NCBI RefSeq assembly: GCF_018861865.1
Contig: NZ_JAHLDV010000013.1
Location: 1 to 64,000, forward strand
Direction of reading: 5' to 3'
DNA length: 64,000 nucleotides
Origin: Clostridium frigoris
GTDB taxonomy: Bacteria; Bacillota; Clostridia; Clostridiales; Clostridiaceae
The notes beneath the pieces are model-generated. The model saw only the letters and a program-made list of their open reading frames with translations. It had not been told where the DNA came from and did not search any database. Position 1 is the stretch's first letter, and each line of letters starts with the position of its first letter. Shown here one piece after another: positions 1 through 8,190 of the stretch. The translations under genes were made by a program, and so were the position numbers.

Positions 1-100
1 CTACCGTTGCCAGTAAATCCCTTGCTCTCAGGTTGTCTTCCCGTTGGTTAGGCGACATAGGCTTCTTTCAGCCTATCGGCTCAGCTAACATGCTGGACGT
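1..100 (-). ncRNA. Partial structured RNA or mobile-element end (unassigned)
   Basis: No reading frame is visible here. Read on the minus strand, the segment folds into nested helices: an inner 7-bp stem ATAGGCT/AGCCTAT closed by a GAAAGA loop, inside an outer GTTAG/CTAAC pair, followed by CCAACGGGAA. The inner hairpin followed by an ACGGGAA-type strand resembles the P2-P3-P4 start of some group I introns, such as those in clostridial IStrons. A HEARO/omega RNA of an IscB element is a second possibility. The element would continue to the left, outside the window. The family is inference; the helices are seen. Confidence 0.35.
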
Positions 101-126
101 ACAAAAAGCTATGCAATAGCATAGCT
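101..126 (-). terminator. Rho-independent terminator after the phosphodiester glycosidase gene
   Basis: On the minus strand a perfect 9-bp stem AAGCTATGC/GCATAGCTT with a TATT loop is followed by TTT. It lies about 40 bases beyond the stop codon of the gene at 167-1186. Confidence 0.7.
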
Positions 127-166
127 TAAAATTATTAATTATTTAGAACAAATGAAAATGTATTTA

Positions 167-1186
167 CTATTTACTATTTTCTACATATATGATTGAAGGT
201 ACAGATCTTTCTCCCAAACTGTCACAAGGATTGTTTATGACTTCATCATCATAATATAATGTAGAAGATGAACCTCCATCTAAATTTGTGGCATTGTAAG
301 CCCCCTGTTCATATAGCACATCTTGTGCCTCTTTCAGAGTAGCCCCTAAACTACGTATTTGCCTCCCATCAATAACTAAAAATAGTATTGCCCCATCTTT
401 TCTTTGTGCTATACATGTTCTAGGCGCAATGCCCCACCCACCATTACCATGATTTATTGTTTTACGACCATTAACTATCATAGCAGGCCCAAAGGACACC
501 GCCTCGGTCACCCCGAATTTTTTCATTTGCTTAATTGTATACGGACCAACTAACAACTTACCAAATTTAGTAAATGCTACAGTTTCTCTTTTTTCATTAT
601 CATTATTTATACTATTATACACAATTTTTCCACCAGACATTATAACCCCAGCTGGATTTGCTCCTGTTCCCGTCCAAAGCGATCCTGAGTTTTTATCTGT
701 AAATCCGCCACCATTAATAGCTGCAATTGCATTATTCCCTCTTGCAATAACACTAGTTAATTCCCCTTCTTTTCCAATTTTACTACTATACCCTACTTTC
801 ACTCTAGTTGGATCATTAATTACTAGCATATATCCCTTGAATTTATTTCCTGTTATTTCATATCTAGTAACACTTTTATCATTTTTATTTTTTACCTTTA
901 CGCCTGTTCCTATTCCATGTGAATTATCTTGGACTATAGCATCTACTTTCTGCTGACTCATAATTTTGTTTATCTTCTCATCAGATAAAAATGATGTAAC
1001 TACCCATTGCAGAGTAAGTGTAGTCATTGCTGCACCTACAACTGTTGATTTTACATTTTTAAATGGCCCATAATAAATCATAAATGGAGCTGTAATTGTT
1101 GTAAACGCAAGTTCGAATATAATAAATAATAAAACTAATCTGCTTTTACTCCTTTTAACTTTTTCTTTTTTGTTTATTATTTTCAT
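167..1186 (-). CDS. Phosphodiester glycosidase (NAGPA/DUF2233) family protein, membrane-anchored
   Basis: The protein has 339 residues. One N-terminal membrane segment (about residues 17-37) is followed by an extracellular NAGPA-type domain. The family signatures are visible: AAINGGGF around residue 155, and NLDGGSSSTLYY followed by RSVPSIIYVE near the C-terminus. Proteins of this family cleave sugar phosphodiesters and occur beside exopolysaccharide or cell-wall glycan genes in Firmicutes; the exact substrate is unknown. It is a single-gene unit, with a possible promoter at 1327-1372 and a terminator at 101-126. The neighbouring O-antigen-ligase-like gene suggests a role in surface polysaccharide. 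Confidence 0.85.
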   Translation of the reverse strand: MKIINKKEKVKRSKSRLVLLFIIFELAFTTITAPFMIYYGPFKNVKSTVVGAAMTTLTLQWVVTSFLSDEKINKIMSQQKVDAIVQDNSHGIGTGVKVKNKNDKSVTRYEITGNKFKGYMLVINDPTRVKVGYSSKIGKEGELTSVIARGNNAIAAINGGGFTDKNSGSLWTGTGANPAGVIMSGGKIVYNSINNDNEKRETVAFTKFGKLLVGPYTIKQMKKFGVTEAVSFGPAMIVNGRKTINHGNGGWGIAPRTCIAQRKDGAILFLVIDGRQIRSLGATLKEAQDVLYEQGAYNATNLDGGSSSTLYYDDEVINNPCDSLGERSVPSIIYVENSK

Positions 1187-1326
1187 GCTTACCTTCCTTT
1201 TATGTCATGCTTTATTCTATAATTTCAAAAATGCAAAATAGTTACCTATAACTAGATCACCTAATATAACTCTATATATTATATGATTTGTTTTATAGGT
1301 TCCATGCATATTATTTTTCATAAAAA

Positions 1327-1372
1327 ATAATATAACCCCCCATCTTAAAAAAAGCTTAGATTAAGTCTAAAT
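1327..1372 (-). promoter_or_regulatory. Possible promoter region, weakly related to the TTTTAAT-repeat sites
   Basis: On the minus strand this reads AATCTAAGCTTTTTTTAAGA, then a G6 run, then TTATATTAT as a -10 candidate. It shares AATCTAAG and the TATTAT position with the site at 16248-16297. The second 11-bp repeat is poor, so membership in the same regulon is doubtful. Confidence 0.35.
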
Positions 1373-1390
1373 GTTATTATTACCTATAAT

Positions 1391-1437
1391 AAAAAGTATC
1401 CAGATAACAGACTAAGCTGTAATCTAGATACTTTTTT
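1391..1437 (-). terminator. Terminator after the O-antigen-ligase-like gene
   Basis: Arms AAGTATC.AGAT and ATCT.GATACTT are separated by a 16-base loop, with T-rich sequence on both outer sides. It lies 70 bases beyond the stop of the 1506-2642 gene. Confidence 0.65.
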
Positions 1438-1505
1438 AAATGTTATTATATAATTTTTAATATCTAAACTTATTTAATCATGAAGCTATAATTATAATGA
1501 AGCGA

Positions 1506-2642
1506 TTAACTATTATATTGATTTACAAGGGAACTTATTATAGCTGAACTAGCTATAAATAATAACCCAGTTTGCGGTGCTATCATTGTAAAATCTACTA
1601 ATCCATGCCCGATTATTACGGCTTGAACGCCTGCGAGCATTGGTACCAATCTACATTTCTGTACATGAAGTGTCTTTAAATTACGAAATAAATTAATCTT
1701 TATATAAGCATATAAATAAATTCCAACAGCTCCAAGTGTTGTCATAATAGTAATCCAAATATTATGACCATGGTATAACGTTGCATAATAATAACCTTTC
1801 ATAAAATCTGCACCATGATCAGTAATTCCCATAAGTCCCCAACCTGTAAAAGGTTTAATCCATATCATTTTTAAACATCCCTTCCATATTCCAAGACGAC
1901 TAATAAATGAATCATCAAAACCATGAGTCTTTACATTTTTTAAAATCTGTGATGGCATAAAAGTAACCACAACTGTTATTATAAATATTGTTATAAATAT
2001 CCATGTATCCTTTTTACTGCCTTTAATAATATAAAAAATGAAAAGTCCACATAATAGACCAATAAAAGCACCACGTGATCCTGTTAAATACAATGCAATA
2101 ATAAACAGTAGGGTTGCCACTCTATAAAACAATTTTGTTGTTTTATATGTAATACTACAAAAATAAAGACCTACAATACTCATTATTGCAAACCAATTAC
2201 CAGCTACATTGGGATTCCCAAAGGTACTATATATTCTATCATTAACTACCGGCTGAGAAGTAATTTGAAGAAATGTCGACCAGATATTAAAATTGAAATA
2301 AACATATATGCTTTTTTCAATAATTCCAAAAATAACTGAAATCAGTGAAAAGCACACTAAATACCTATATAAGTTTTCTACTATATTTTCATCTTTGCAA
2401 TAATTCTGTAAAAAAATACTAACACATAAATACATAAAAAAGACAAAAGATACAACAATTGATGTAAAACTATAGTTTATAATTCCTACTATTATAGACC
2501 AAATAAAAAGCAAGCAAAATCCTATATTCCAATAATTTTTGTATATACTCACTTTTTTAGATAAAACCACATATATCATATATATCATTGGTATTAGGGT
2601 CGTATAAGGAGAAATAACCGTTAACAAAAGTAGAAAGAACAT
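1506..2642 (-). CDS. O-antigen ligase-like (Wzy/WaaL) membrane protein
   Basis: This 378-residue protein is almost entirely membrane-spanning, with about ten or eleven hydrophobic segments. It has the features of the Wzy_C/O-antigen ligase superfamily: NPNVAGNWFA in the middle, TGSRGAFIG in a cytoplasm-proximal loop, and a long extracellular loop ending in YHGHNIWI. Family members polymerise or ligate undecaprenyl-linked glycans on the outer face of the membrane. In a Gram-positive cell this would be capsule, teichuronic-acid-like or spore-coat polysaccharide; the substrate cannot be read from the sequence. No glycosyltransferase genes sit beside it, so it is an isolated polymerase or ligase gene. 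Confidence 0.75.
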   Translation of the reverse strand: MFFLLLLTVISPYTTLIPMIYMIYVVLSKKVSIYKNYWNIGFCLLFIWSIIVGIINYSFTSIVVSFVFFMYLCVSIFLQNYCKDENIVENLYRYLVCFSLISVIFGIIEKSIYVYFNFNIWSTFLQITSQPVVNDRIYSTFGNPNVAGNWFAIMSIVGLYFCSITYKTTKLFYRVATLLFIIALYLTGSRGAFIGLLCGLFIFYIIKGSKKDTWIFITIFIITVVVTFMPSQILKNVKTHGFDDSFISRLGIWKGCLKMIWIKPFTGWGLMGITDHGADFMKGYYYATLYHGHNIWITIMTTLGAVGIYLYAYIKINLFRNLKTLHVQKCRLVPMLAGVQAVIIGHGLVDFTMIAPQTGLLFIASSAIISSLVNQYNS

Positions 2643-2814
2643 AATAACCCACCTTCACATATAATCAATCAACCCATCTAAAAATACATACTGTACATTA
2701 AAATATGTTGTTTGAAAAGATATACTTTCTACTAGCCTTACCTAAGCAGGTAGAAATATGCCTTATATACCTTGTAAAGTTTCGTGTAAATCCGTTAAAA
2801 TAGCAAAAATGTTA

Positions 2815-3510
2815 TTAAATCTCATTAGTCATAACATCATCTTCATTATCTTCATTATCATCATTATCATTATTTTTTTTGCTCTTTTCCTTTATAAAGA
2901 CTATAACTCCAGGTAATAATGAAATAATTATTATAGCTACTAGCATATAAGAAAAATGAGTTTTTACAAATGGTAGATTACCAAAGAAATAACCTCCACC
3001 TAAAAATAAACTTACCCAAAGTCCTCCGCCAACAATATTATATGCTATAAACTTGGAATAATTCATTTCGCCGATACCAGCTACAAAAGGTGCGAAAGTT
3101 CTAATTATAGGAATAAATCTTGCAATTACTATTGTCATAGACCCATGTTTTTTATAAAATTCTTGAGCCTTTATTAAATAATCCTTGTTAATAAATTTTA
3201 CTTTTTCTTTCTCGAGTATCTTTTTCCCAATCTTTTTACCAATAAAATAATTAGCAGTATCTCCAAGTATAGCAGCAAGATATGATATTATTAAGAGTGT
3301 AAATATATTCATTGAGCCAATTCCTGCTAGTGCTCCTGCCGCGAATAACATTGAATCCCCTGGCAAAAACGGTGTAATTACTAAACCTGTTTCAATAAAT
3401 ATAATCAAAAAAAGAACTGCGTATGTTAACATTCCATACTGTTGAACCATTAAAGTTAAATACTTATCAATATGCATTATTACATTTATAAAGTTGATTA
3501 AAATATCCAT
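2815..3510 (-). CDS. DedA family membrane protein
   Basis: The protein has 231 residues and the SNARE-associated/VTT (DedA) fold. Acidic and Arg signatures are present: FIETGLVITPFLPGDSM near residues 38-54 and RFIPIIRTFAPFVAG around residue 130. Some DedA proteins in Firmicutes and Gammaproteobacteria translocate undecaprenyl phosphate back to the inner leaflet, so lipid-carrier recycling is a reasonable inference. The C-terminus carries a very acidic tail (repeated Asn-Asp-Glu, residues 213-225) that is not part of the fold. A GAGGAGAG ribosome site precedes the start. Its promoter appears to lie inside the 3' end of the upstream DedA-PAP2 gene (3561-3596). Confidence 0.88.
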   Translation of the reverse strand: MDILINFINVIMHIDKYLTLMVQQYGMLTYAVLFLIIFIETGLVITPFLPGDSMLFAAGALAGIGSMNIFTLLIISYLAAILGDTANYFIGKKIGKKILEKEKVKFINKDYLIKAQEFYKKHGSMTIVIARFIPIIRTFAPFVAGIGEMNYSKFIAYNIVGGGLWVSLFLGGGYFFGNLPFVKTHFSYMLVAIIIISLLPGVIVFIKEKSKKNNDNDDNEDNEDDVMTNEI

Positions 3511-3524
3511 ATTTTCTCTCCTCG

Positions 3525-4691
3525 TTATTGTGCTCTTATGTAGATTTCTTCATATATAGTATTATATATCTGTAAGATTAAAATTTGATTAAAAAATGTA
3601 ATGAATGCGAATCTTGACTCGATTACAGAAAAAACAGTTGCCATTAAAGCCTCATAACTTGGGAAAGTATATTGACTATTGCTTATTAGGCTTATTGAAG
3701 AAGGTCCTAATCGTCTAAAAATATGCCTCAAACCATATTGTAGTATTTCTCCACCTAAAATCACAATAAATAGGAACTGGATTTCAAGTATTCTATTTAT
3801 ATTTCTCCTTATAATCCATACAAACATGAAAATAGTAAGCGGTACTAATACCCTAATTGATGTTGTTAGTTTAAACACCCTTATCAAAAATGACCATTTA
3901 TAACTAAAAATTGCTTTCACTAAATATGATACAACAATGTCAAATTGATCAAATTCATGTGATAAATAATCCTGTATTACTCCAATTACGAGAACTGAAA
4001 ATCCTAAAAAAGCAGCTGCTACAGCCACTATAAAGACTTTCATTTTTCCCATAGAATGAAATATAATTATAGTTTTATTTAAAATTTTATATGTATTCTC
4101 GATTATCTGTATCCTATGATTTCTATAAGCATATATAATGATTAATATTATAGATATTATTATACTACCAATAATCAAATATTTTGATATGTCGCTATGG
4201 AATTTATCCCAATTTGGTCCAAGAACCTTACCTAATGAAATAAAAGTAGTTGCCCACAAAAGTGCTCCGAAATAAGCGTTACTAGCAAACCTCCTATATG
4301 ATATTTTAGTTATTCCTGAGAAATACCCTGTAATATGTCTAACCCCTGGTATGAAGTATGCTAAAATTAATAATTTATTACCAGATTTATTAAACCACTT
4401 AGATGTTTTTTCAATTTTAGCGGGTCCAAGGTGAACATATGAGCCATATTTCTCAAAAAATTTTGCGCCTAATTTATCACCAACAACGTAGGAAATTGTA
4501 ATGCCTAGCATTACGCCACACGTAGCTACTAGGATGCTTATACCCCAATTCATTTTAGATTGATAAACGAGAAATCCACAATATGTCATCATTAATTCAC
4601 CTGGGAGAGGAAATGCAATTAATTCAAGCACTAATGCACTGAACAAAATGATATATCCATAATTATTAATTAATCCTATTACAGAATTCAA
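3525..4691 (-). CDS. DedA-PAP2 fusion protein with a degenerate, 3'-truncated PAP2 half
   Basis: The protein has 388 residues. Residues 1 to about 190 form a DedA domain (LELIAFPLPGELMM near residue 23, YFIPGVRHITGYFSG around residue 111). Residues from about 205 on resemble a membrane PAP2 phosphatase, but the active site is lost. RHIFRRLGPS starts at residue 322, FPSYEA (343-348) replaces the usual FPSGHA, and the third motif (SR...H..D) is absent. The final residues FFNQILILQIYNTIYEE are encoded by what looks like the promoter and operator of the next dedA gene (3561-3596), as if a deletion had joined a longer fusion gene to another promoter. The DedA half is probably functional, the PAP2 half probably not. 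Confidence 0.8.
   Translation of the reverse strand: MNSVIGLINNYGYIILFSALVLELIAFPLPGELMMTYCGFLVYQSKMNWGISILVATCGVMLGITISYVVGDKLGAKFFEKYGSYVHLGPAKIEKTSKWFNKSGNKLLILAYFIPGVRHITGYFSGITKISYRRFASNAYFGALLWATTFISLGKVLGPNWDKFHSDISKYLIIGSIIISIILIIIYAYRNHRIQIIENTYKILNKTIIIFHSMGKMKVFIVAVAAAFLGFSVLVIGVIQDYLSHEFDQFDIVVSYLVKAIFSYKWSFLIRVFKLTTSIRVLVPLTIFMFVWIIRRNINRILEIQFLFIVILGGEILQYGLRHIFRRLGPSSISLISNSQYTFPSYEALMATVFSVIESRFAFITFFNQILILQIYNTIYEEIYIRAQ
3561..3596 (-). promoter_or_regulatory. TTTTAAT-repeat operator plus -10 for the downstream dedA
   Basis: On the minus strand two copies of TTTTAATC sit 11 bp apart. They are followed by TTACAGATA and TATAAT, so TAATCT starts 14 bases before the -10. No -35 is visible; the repeats occupy that place, as expected for an activator of the OmpR family. 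The same layout is found at 4870-4922 and 16248-16297. Confidence 0.55.
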
Positions 4692-4869
4692 AATATCACC
4701 CTCTATCTAAAATATTTATATTAAAATTTCTTTGAAGAATTTAAGAATTACTTTATATGTAGTATACTCTACTCGTGCTCCACCAACAACATCCAAAGGC
4801 TATCATTCTCATTATTCCCATCTTTTCCTTTATAAACACTCATACTATATAAACTTTCCTATATTCAAT

Positions 4870-4922
4870 ATTATATATTCGATAGATTAAAAATAGATTA
4901 GAAAAGTATTAGATTTAGTTTA
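4870..4922 (-). promoter_or_regulatory. TTTTAAT-repeat operator plus -10 for the DedA-PAP2 gene
   Basis: On the minus strand the site reads AAATCTAA, then TAATCTATTTT and TAATCTATCGA 11 bp apart, then ATATATAAT. The spacing to TATAAT is 14 bases, the same as at 3561-3596 and 16248-16297. It lies about 180 bases ahead of the start codon. Confidence 0.55.
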
Positions 4923-4942
4923 AGTATTATAATATCTTATAA

Positions 4943-4976
4943 TAAAAAAAGTAATGCCATATGACATTACTTTTAC
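4943..4976 (-). terminator. Terminator of the hydrogenase operon (after hypE)
   Basis: A 10-bp stem AAAAGTAATG/CATTACTTTT has A- and T-rich flanks on either side, about 85 bases beyond the hypE stop. It can work in both directions. The region 4692-5061 holds only this hairpin and the promoter at 4870-4922. Confidence 0.7.
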
Positions 4977-5061
4977 TCTGTATCAGATTGTATTGTAAAT
5001 ACAAATAAGTTCCATCAAGTTTATCAATAATAACTAAATTATGAATGAATGTAGTTAAAAT

Positions 5062-6069
5062 TCAACATATTCTCGGAAGCTGAATTCCAGAGGGCATATC
5101 AACTAGTCTTTTTCCACCTACTACTGTATTTAAATAAACTTTTTGTCCCAATTCTCTAGTAACTTGTCCAATAATTGCAGCATCTGACCCTAGGGGGTGA
5201 TTTCTCATAACATTAAGTACCCTTTGTGCGTAGGCCTCTGGTACAAAAACACAAAGTTTTCCTTCATTAGCGATGTATAATGGATCGAGTCCCAGCATCT
5301 CAGTGGCACCTTTTACTTCTTCTTTAATTGGTAAATTATTTTCTTCAAGAGCTATAGTTACATTGCTAAATTCACTGATTTCATTAAGCACTGCAGCCAC
5401 TCCACCTCTTGTAGCATCACGAATAACATGGATTCCCGCGTAGGCTTCAATCATTGTGTCTACTAAAGAATTAAGACAAGCACAATCGCTCATTAAATTC
5501 CCTTCAAGTCCAAGTTTATTTCGCGCACACATTATCGTCATTCCATGGTCCCCGAGTGTACCATTTACTATTACTACATCTCCAACTGCTGCATTAGCGC
5601 AATTAATATTAACATTTTCATAAATTCTACCGATACCAGAAGTATTAATAAAAATACCATCTACGCTACCTTTTTCTACAACTTTTGTGTCTCCCGCAAT
5701 AATTTTTACACCAGCTTTATTTGCTTCATCGGCCATAGACTTCACAATTTCTTCTAATTTACTAATTGAAAACCCCTCTTCAATAATAAAAGCACTTGTT
5801 AAGTAGAGAGGTTTAGCTCCACTTACGGCAATGTCATTTACAGTACCACATACTGCTAATTTACCAATATTACCTCCATTAAAAAATATTGGATTTACTA
5901 CAAAAGAATCAGTAGTAAATGCAAGTTTTTTAAAATCTATATCTACTTGGGCTGAATCATTCATCTGATTTAGAATATCATTATTAAAATATTTAAAAAA
6001 CACTTCATTTATTAATCTATTAGTTTGTACACCACCACTTCCGTGACTTAAAGTTATAGTATCATTCAT
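5062..6069 (-). CDS. hypE: Hydrogenase maturation factor HypE
   Basis: HypE dehydrates the thiocarboxamide made on its C-terminal Cys by HypF, giving the thiocyanate that becomes the CN ligands of the [NiFe] site. The protein shows the PurM/SelD-like ATP-binding fold: TLSHGSGG at the N-terminus, TDSFVV, GGNIGKLAVCGTVND and IRDATRGG. It ends in PRIC, so the acceptor Cys is the last residue. I place the start at the ATG at 6069 (MNDTITLSHG), preceded by AGGAGGG; an upstream in-frame ATG would add ten poorly conserved residues. It is the last gene of the hydrogenase operon, 59 bases after hypD, with a palindrome in the gap. Confidence 0.95.
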   Translation of the reverse strand: MNDTITLSHGSGGVQTNRLINEVFFKYFNNDILNQMNDSAQVDIDFKKLAFTTDSFVVNPIFFNGGNIGKLAVCGTVNDIAVSGAKPLYLTSAFIIEEGFSISKLEEIVKSMADEANKAGVKIIAGDTKVVEKGSVDGIFINTSGIGRIYENVNINCANAAVGDVVIVNGTLGDHGMTIMCARNKLGLEGNLMSDCACLNSLVDTMIEAYAGIHVIRDATRGGVAAVLNEISEFSNVTIALEENNLPIKEEVKGATEMLGLDPLYIANEGKLCVFVPEAYAQRVLNVMRNHPLGSDAAIIGQVTRELGQKVYLNTVVGGKRLVDMPSGIQLPRIC

Positions 6070-6098
6070 ATGAAATCCCTCCTGTATTCTTAAAAGCA

Positions 6099-6121
6099 CG
6101 TAACAATTATTAATTGTTACG
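6099..6121. repeat. Perfect palindrome between hypD and hypE
   Basis: Arms CGTAACAATTA and TAATTGTTACG surround a single central T. It lies in the 59-base gap just ahead of the hypE ribosome site. In RNA it would form an 8-9 bp hairpin with little T tail, so mRNA processing or attenuation is more likely than full termination. Confidence 0.5.
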
Positions 6122-6128
6122 CCTCCTT

Positions 6129-7220
6129 TTATTTAGTATCTTTGTGGTATCTATAATATGCAGCGCAAGTACCTTCTGATGAAACCATGCATGAACCAAC
6201 TGGATTTTCTGGCGTGCAAAGTTTTTTAAAAAGCGGACAATCTGTTGGTTTAATTTTCCCCTTAAGTATTTCTCCACATTTACATCCAGGGCTACCATCA
6301 TATTCTTCATAATCTATTTTAAAATGCTTAAGTGCATCAAAGTCTTCATATTCACTATTAAATTCCAGACCACTTGCACCTATTCTACCAAGTCCTCTCC
6401 AACTACTATCTACAATATTAAAAGCTTTGTTTAAATATTCTAAAGCTATAGGATTACCCTGCGTTTTAACTATTCTTTTATAATCATTCTCGATTCGATG
6501 ATCCTTTTTACTTATTAAACTTACCAATGTATTTAACCCTTGAAGTATGTCTATTGGTTCAAACCCAGTAACCACTCCAGGAATATTATAATCTTCACTT
6601 AAAAATTCAAAGGGTTTCGTTCCAATAATTGCACAGACATGACCTGGCAATAAAAAACCATCTATTTTAAGTTCTTTATCTTGCAGCAAAACTTCCATAA
6701 CTGGTGGTACGATTTTGTGGGCCGTAAAGAAAAATAAATTTTTCATATCATTTTTTTTTGCCTCAATAGCAGTAACTGCAGTCATAGGAGCCGTAGTTTC
6801 AAAACCGACTGACAAAAATACTATCTCTTTAGAAGGATTTTGTGAAGCCATGGTAAGACAATCCATTGGTGAATATACTATTCTTACATCTGCTCCTTGT
6901 GCCTTTTGCATACTTAGTGACCCTTTTTTTCCAGGAACCCTCATCATATCTCCAAAGGTTGCAATAATTACATTCTCTTTTTCACAAAGTGTTATTGCTG
7001 TATCAATATAGCTTTGAGGTGTAACGCACACAGGACATCCTGGCCCTGATATCAGGTTTATATTTGAAGGAAGTACATCCCTAATACCATATCTAAATAT
7101 AGCCATAGTGTGTGTACCACACACTTCCATAATGTTTATCTTTTTACTAGAAATATTATTTAGCTTTTCAACAAGTATCTTAGCATATTCATTATTTCTA
7201 AATTCATCAACAAACTTCAT
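6129..7220 (-). CDS. hypD: Hydrogenase maturation factor HypD
   Basis: HypD is the Fe-S scaffold that, with HypC, carries the Fe(CN)2CO unit before its insertion into the large subunit. The 363-residue protein has the family length and motifs: MEVCGTHTMAIFRYG near residue 36, GPGCPVCVTPQ near residue 70, GFETTAP around residue 145, and PGHVCAIIG. A C-terminal Cys-rich segment (SPGCKCGEI, DCPLFKKLC, GSCMVSSEGTC) binds the [4Fe-4S] cluster. Its start overlaps the end of hypC by 14 bases, so the two are translationally coupled. Confidence 0.96.
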   Translation of the reverse strand: MKFVDEFRNNEYAKILVEKLNNISSKKINIMEVCGTHTMAIFRYGIRDVLPSNINLISGPGCPVCVTPQSYIDTAITLCEKENVIIATFGDMMRVPGKKGSLSMQKAQGADVRIVYSPMDCLTMASQNPSKEIVFLSVGFETTAPMTAVTAIEAKKNDMKNLFFFTAHKIVPPVMEVLLQDKELKIDGFLLPGHVCAIIGTKPFEFLSEDYNIPGVVTGFEPIDILQGLNTLVSLISKKDHRIENDYKRIVKTQGNPIALEYLNKAFNIVDSSWRGLGRIGASGLEFNSEYEDFDALKHFKIDYEEYDGSPGCKCGEILKGKIKPTDCPLFKKLCTPENPVGSCMVSSEGTCAAYYRYHKDTK

Positions 7221-7431
7221 TTTCTAAAAGCTCCTTAAAAATATTCATAGTTATTTTTGCTTCTTCCTCATCTATCATATTTATTGCACAACCTGCATGA
7301 ACAAGTACATATTCGTTAACACATGCTTCTGGCACTAGATGCATAAATACTTCTCTCTTCATGTTTCCAACCTCAACTATTCCTTTATTTCCCTCTATTT
7401 TTAAAACCTTTCCTGGAATTGCTAGGCACAT
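7207..7431 (-). CDS. hypC: Hydrogenase maturation chaperone HypC
   Basis: This small protein (74 residues from the chosen start) begins MCLAIPGKVL; after Met removal the essential Cys is the N-terminus. HypC shuttles the Fe(CN)2CO moiety from HypD to the large subunit and holds the latter open. The start at 7431 is chosen because the Cys must follow the initiating Met and because AAAGGAGGAGAG precedes it; the longer reading adds nine residues that contain the ribosome site. The gene overlaps the 3' end of tatC by 47 bases and hypD by 14. Confidence 0.95.
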   Translation of the reverse strand: MCLAIPGKVLKIEGNKGIVEVGNMKREVFMHLVPEACVNEYVLVHAGCAINMIDEEEAKITMNIFKELLENEVC

Positions 7432-8155
7432 TTTCTCTCCTCCTTTTTCTTCTCTCATTAAAATATATTACCCAAATACTTACTTCATACATAAATAAAA
7501 CAGGAGATGCTGCAACAGCAAATGTAAGAAAATCAACTGATGGTAATAACACTCCCTCTACCACCAGCACACCTAACATAACTGGTATCTGTTTTTTCCT
7601 TAAAATTCTAGAACTTATAAGTGAAAACTTACCTAATATAGCTAATACGTATGGTATTAAAAACATAATACCTGTATATAGGCAAAAAATGCCTATGAAA
7701 TTAAAATAGGTGCTACCATTTAGTACTGGTTTTAAGTAAGTGCTTCCATATGAAATTAAAAAGCTAAGTGAATGTGGTAGTATCATTGTGTATCCAAAAA
7801 TTATTCCAAGTATAAATAAACTAAAAAGAATAAAGAAATTTTTATACAAAAACTTTTTTTCTCCCCTTGTTAAACCAACTCTTACAAATGCCAAAATCTC
7901 ATACATTATAATAGGACTAGTTATAATTAGACCAGCTATAAGACAGACTTCAAGTTTTGTTACAAAACCTTCTGTTAATCTAAAATATACTAGGGATAAA
8001 TTAAACTTAGCTATAGGTTTCATAAGTATATTAAGTAAATAATTAACCTTATAATAAGTATAAAAAGCAACAGAAGAAATACTTATAACACATATTATTA
8101 ATCTCTTTCTTAACTCATATAAATGATCTACTACAGACATTTCATTTGCTGTCAT
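7385..8155 (-). CDS. tatC: Twin-arginine translocase subunit TatC (canonical copy)
   Basis: TatC recognises twin-arginine signal peptides at the cytoplasmic face and builds the translocation site with TatA. This 256-residue copy keeps the signal-binding elements: VDHLYELRKRLI at residues 9-20 and RLTEGFVTKLEVCL around residue 59. Six membrane segments follow in the usual spacing. It is the second of two tandem tatC genes and overlaps hypC, which places it firmly in the hydrogenase operon. Its most obvious cargo is the Tat-signal-bearing hydrogenase small subunit. Confidence 0.93.
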   Translation of the reverse strand: MTANEMSVVDHLYELRKRLIICVISISSVAFYTYYKVNYLLNILMKPIAKFNLSLVYFRLTEGFVTKLEVCLIAGLIITSPIIMYEILAFVRVGLTRGEKKFLYKNFFILFSLFILGIIFGYTMILPHSLSFLISYGSTYLKPVLNGSTYFNFIGIFCLYTGIMFLIPYVLAILGKFSLISSRILRKKQIPVMLGVLVVEGVLLPSVDFLTFAVAASPVLFMYEVSIWVIYFNERRKRRRENVPSNSRKGFKNRGK

Positions 8156-8190
8156 GCCTTCACCTCATAAAATTTATAGTATACTTATTC

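Noticed and set aside
101-126. Hairpin near the left edge as the end of an IS200/IS605 element
   Set aside because: The T run and its position after the 167-1186 gene fit a terminator better, and no transposase is visible inside the window.
6110-6310. Minus-strand frame overlapping the 3' end of hypD
   Set aside because: It is a shifted frame inside hypD with no family likeness.
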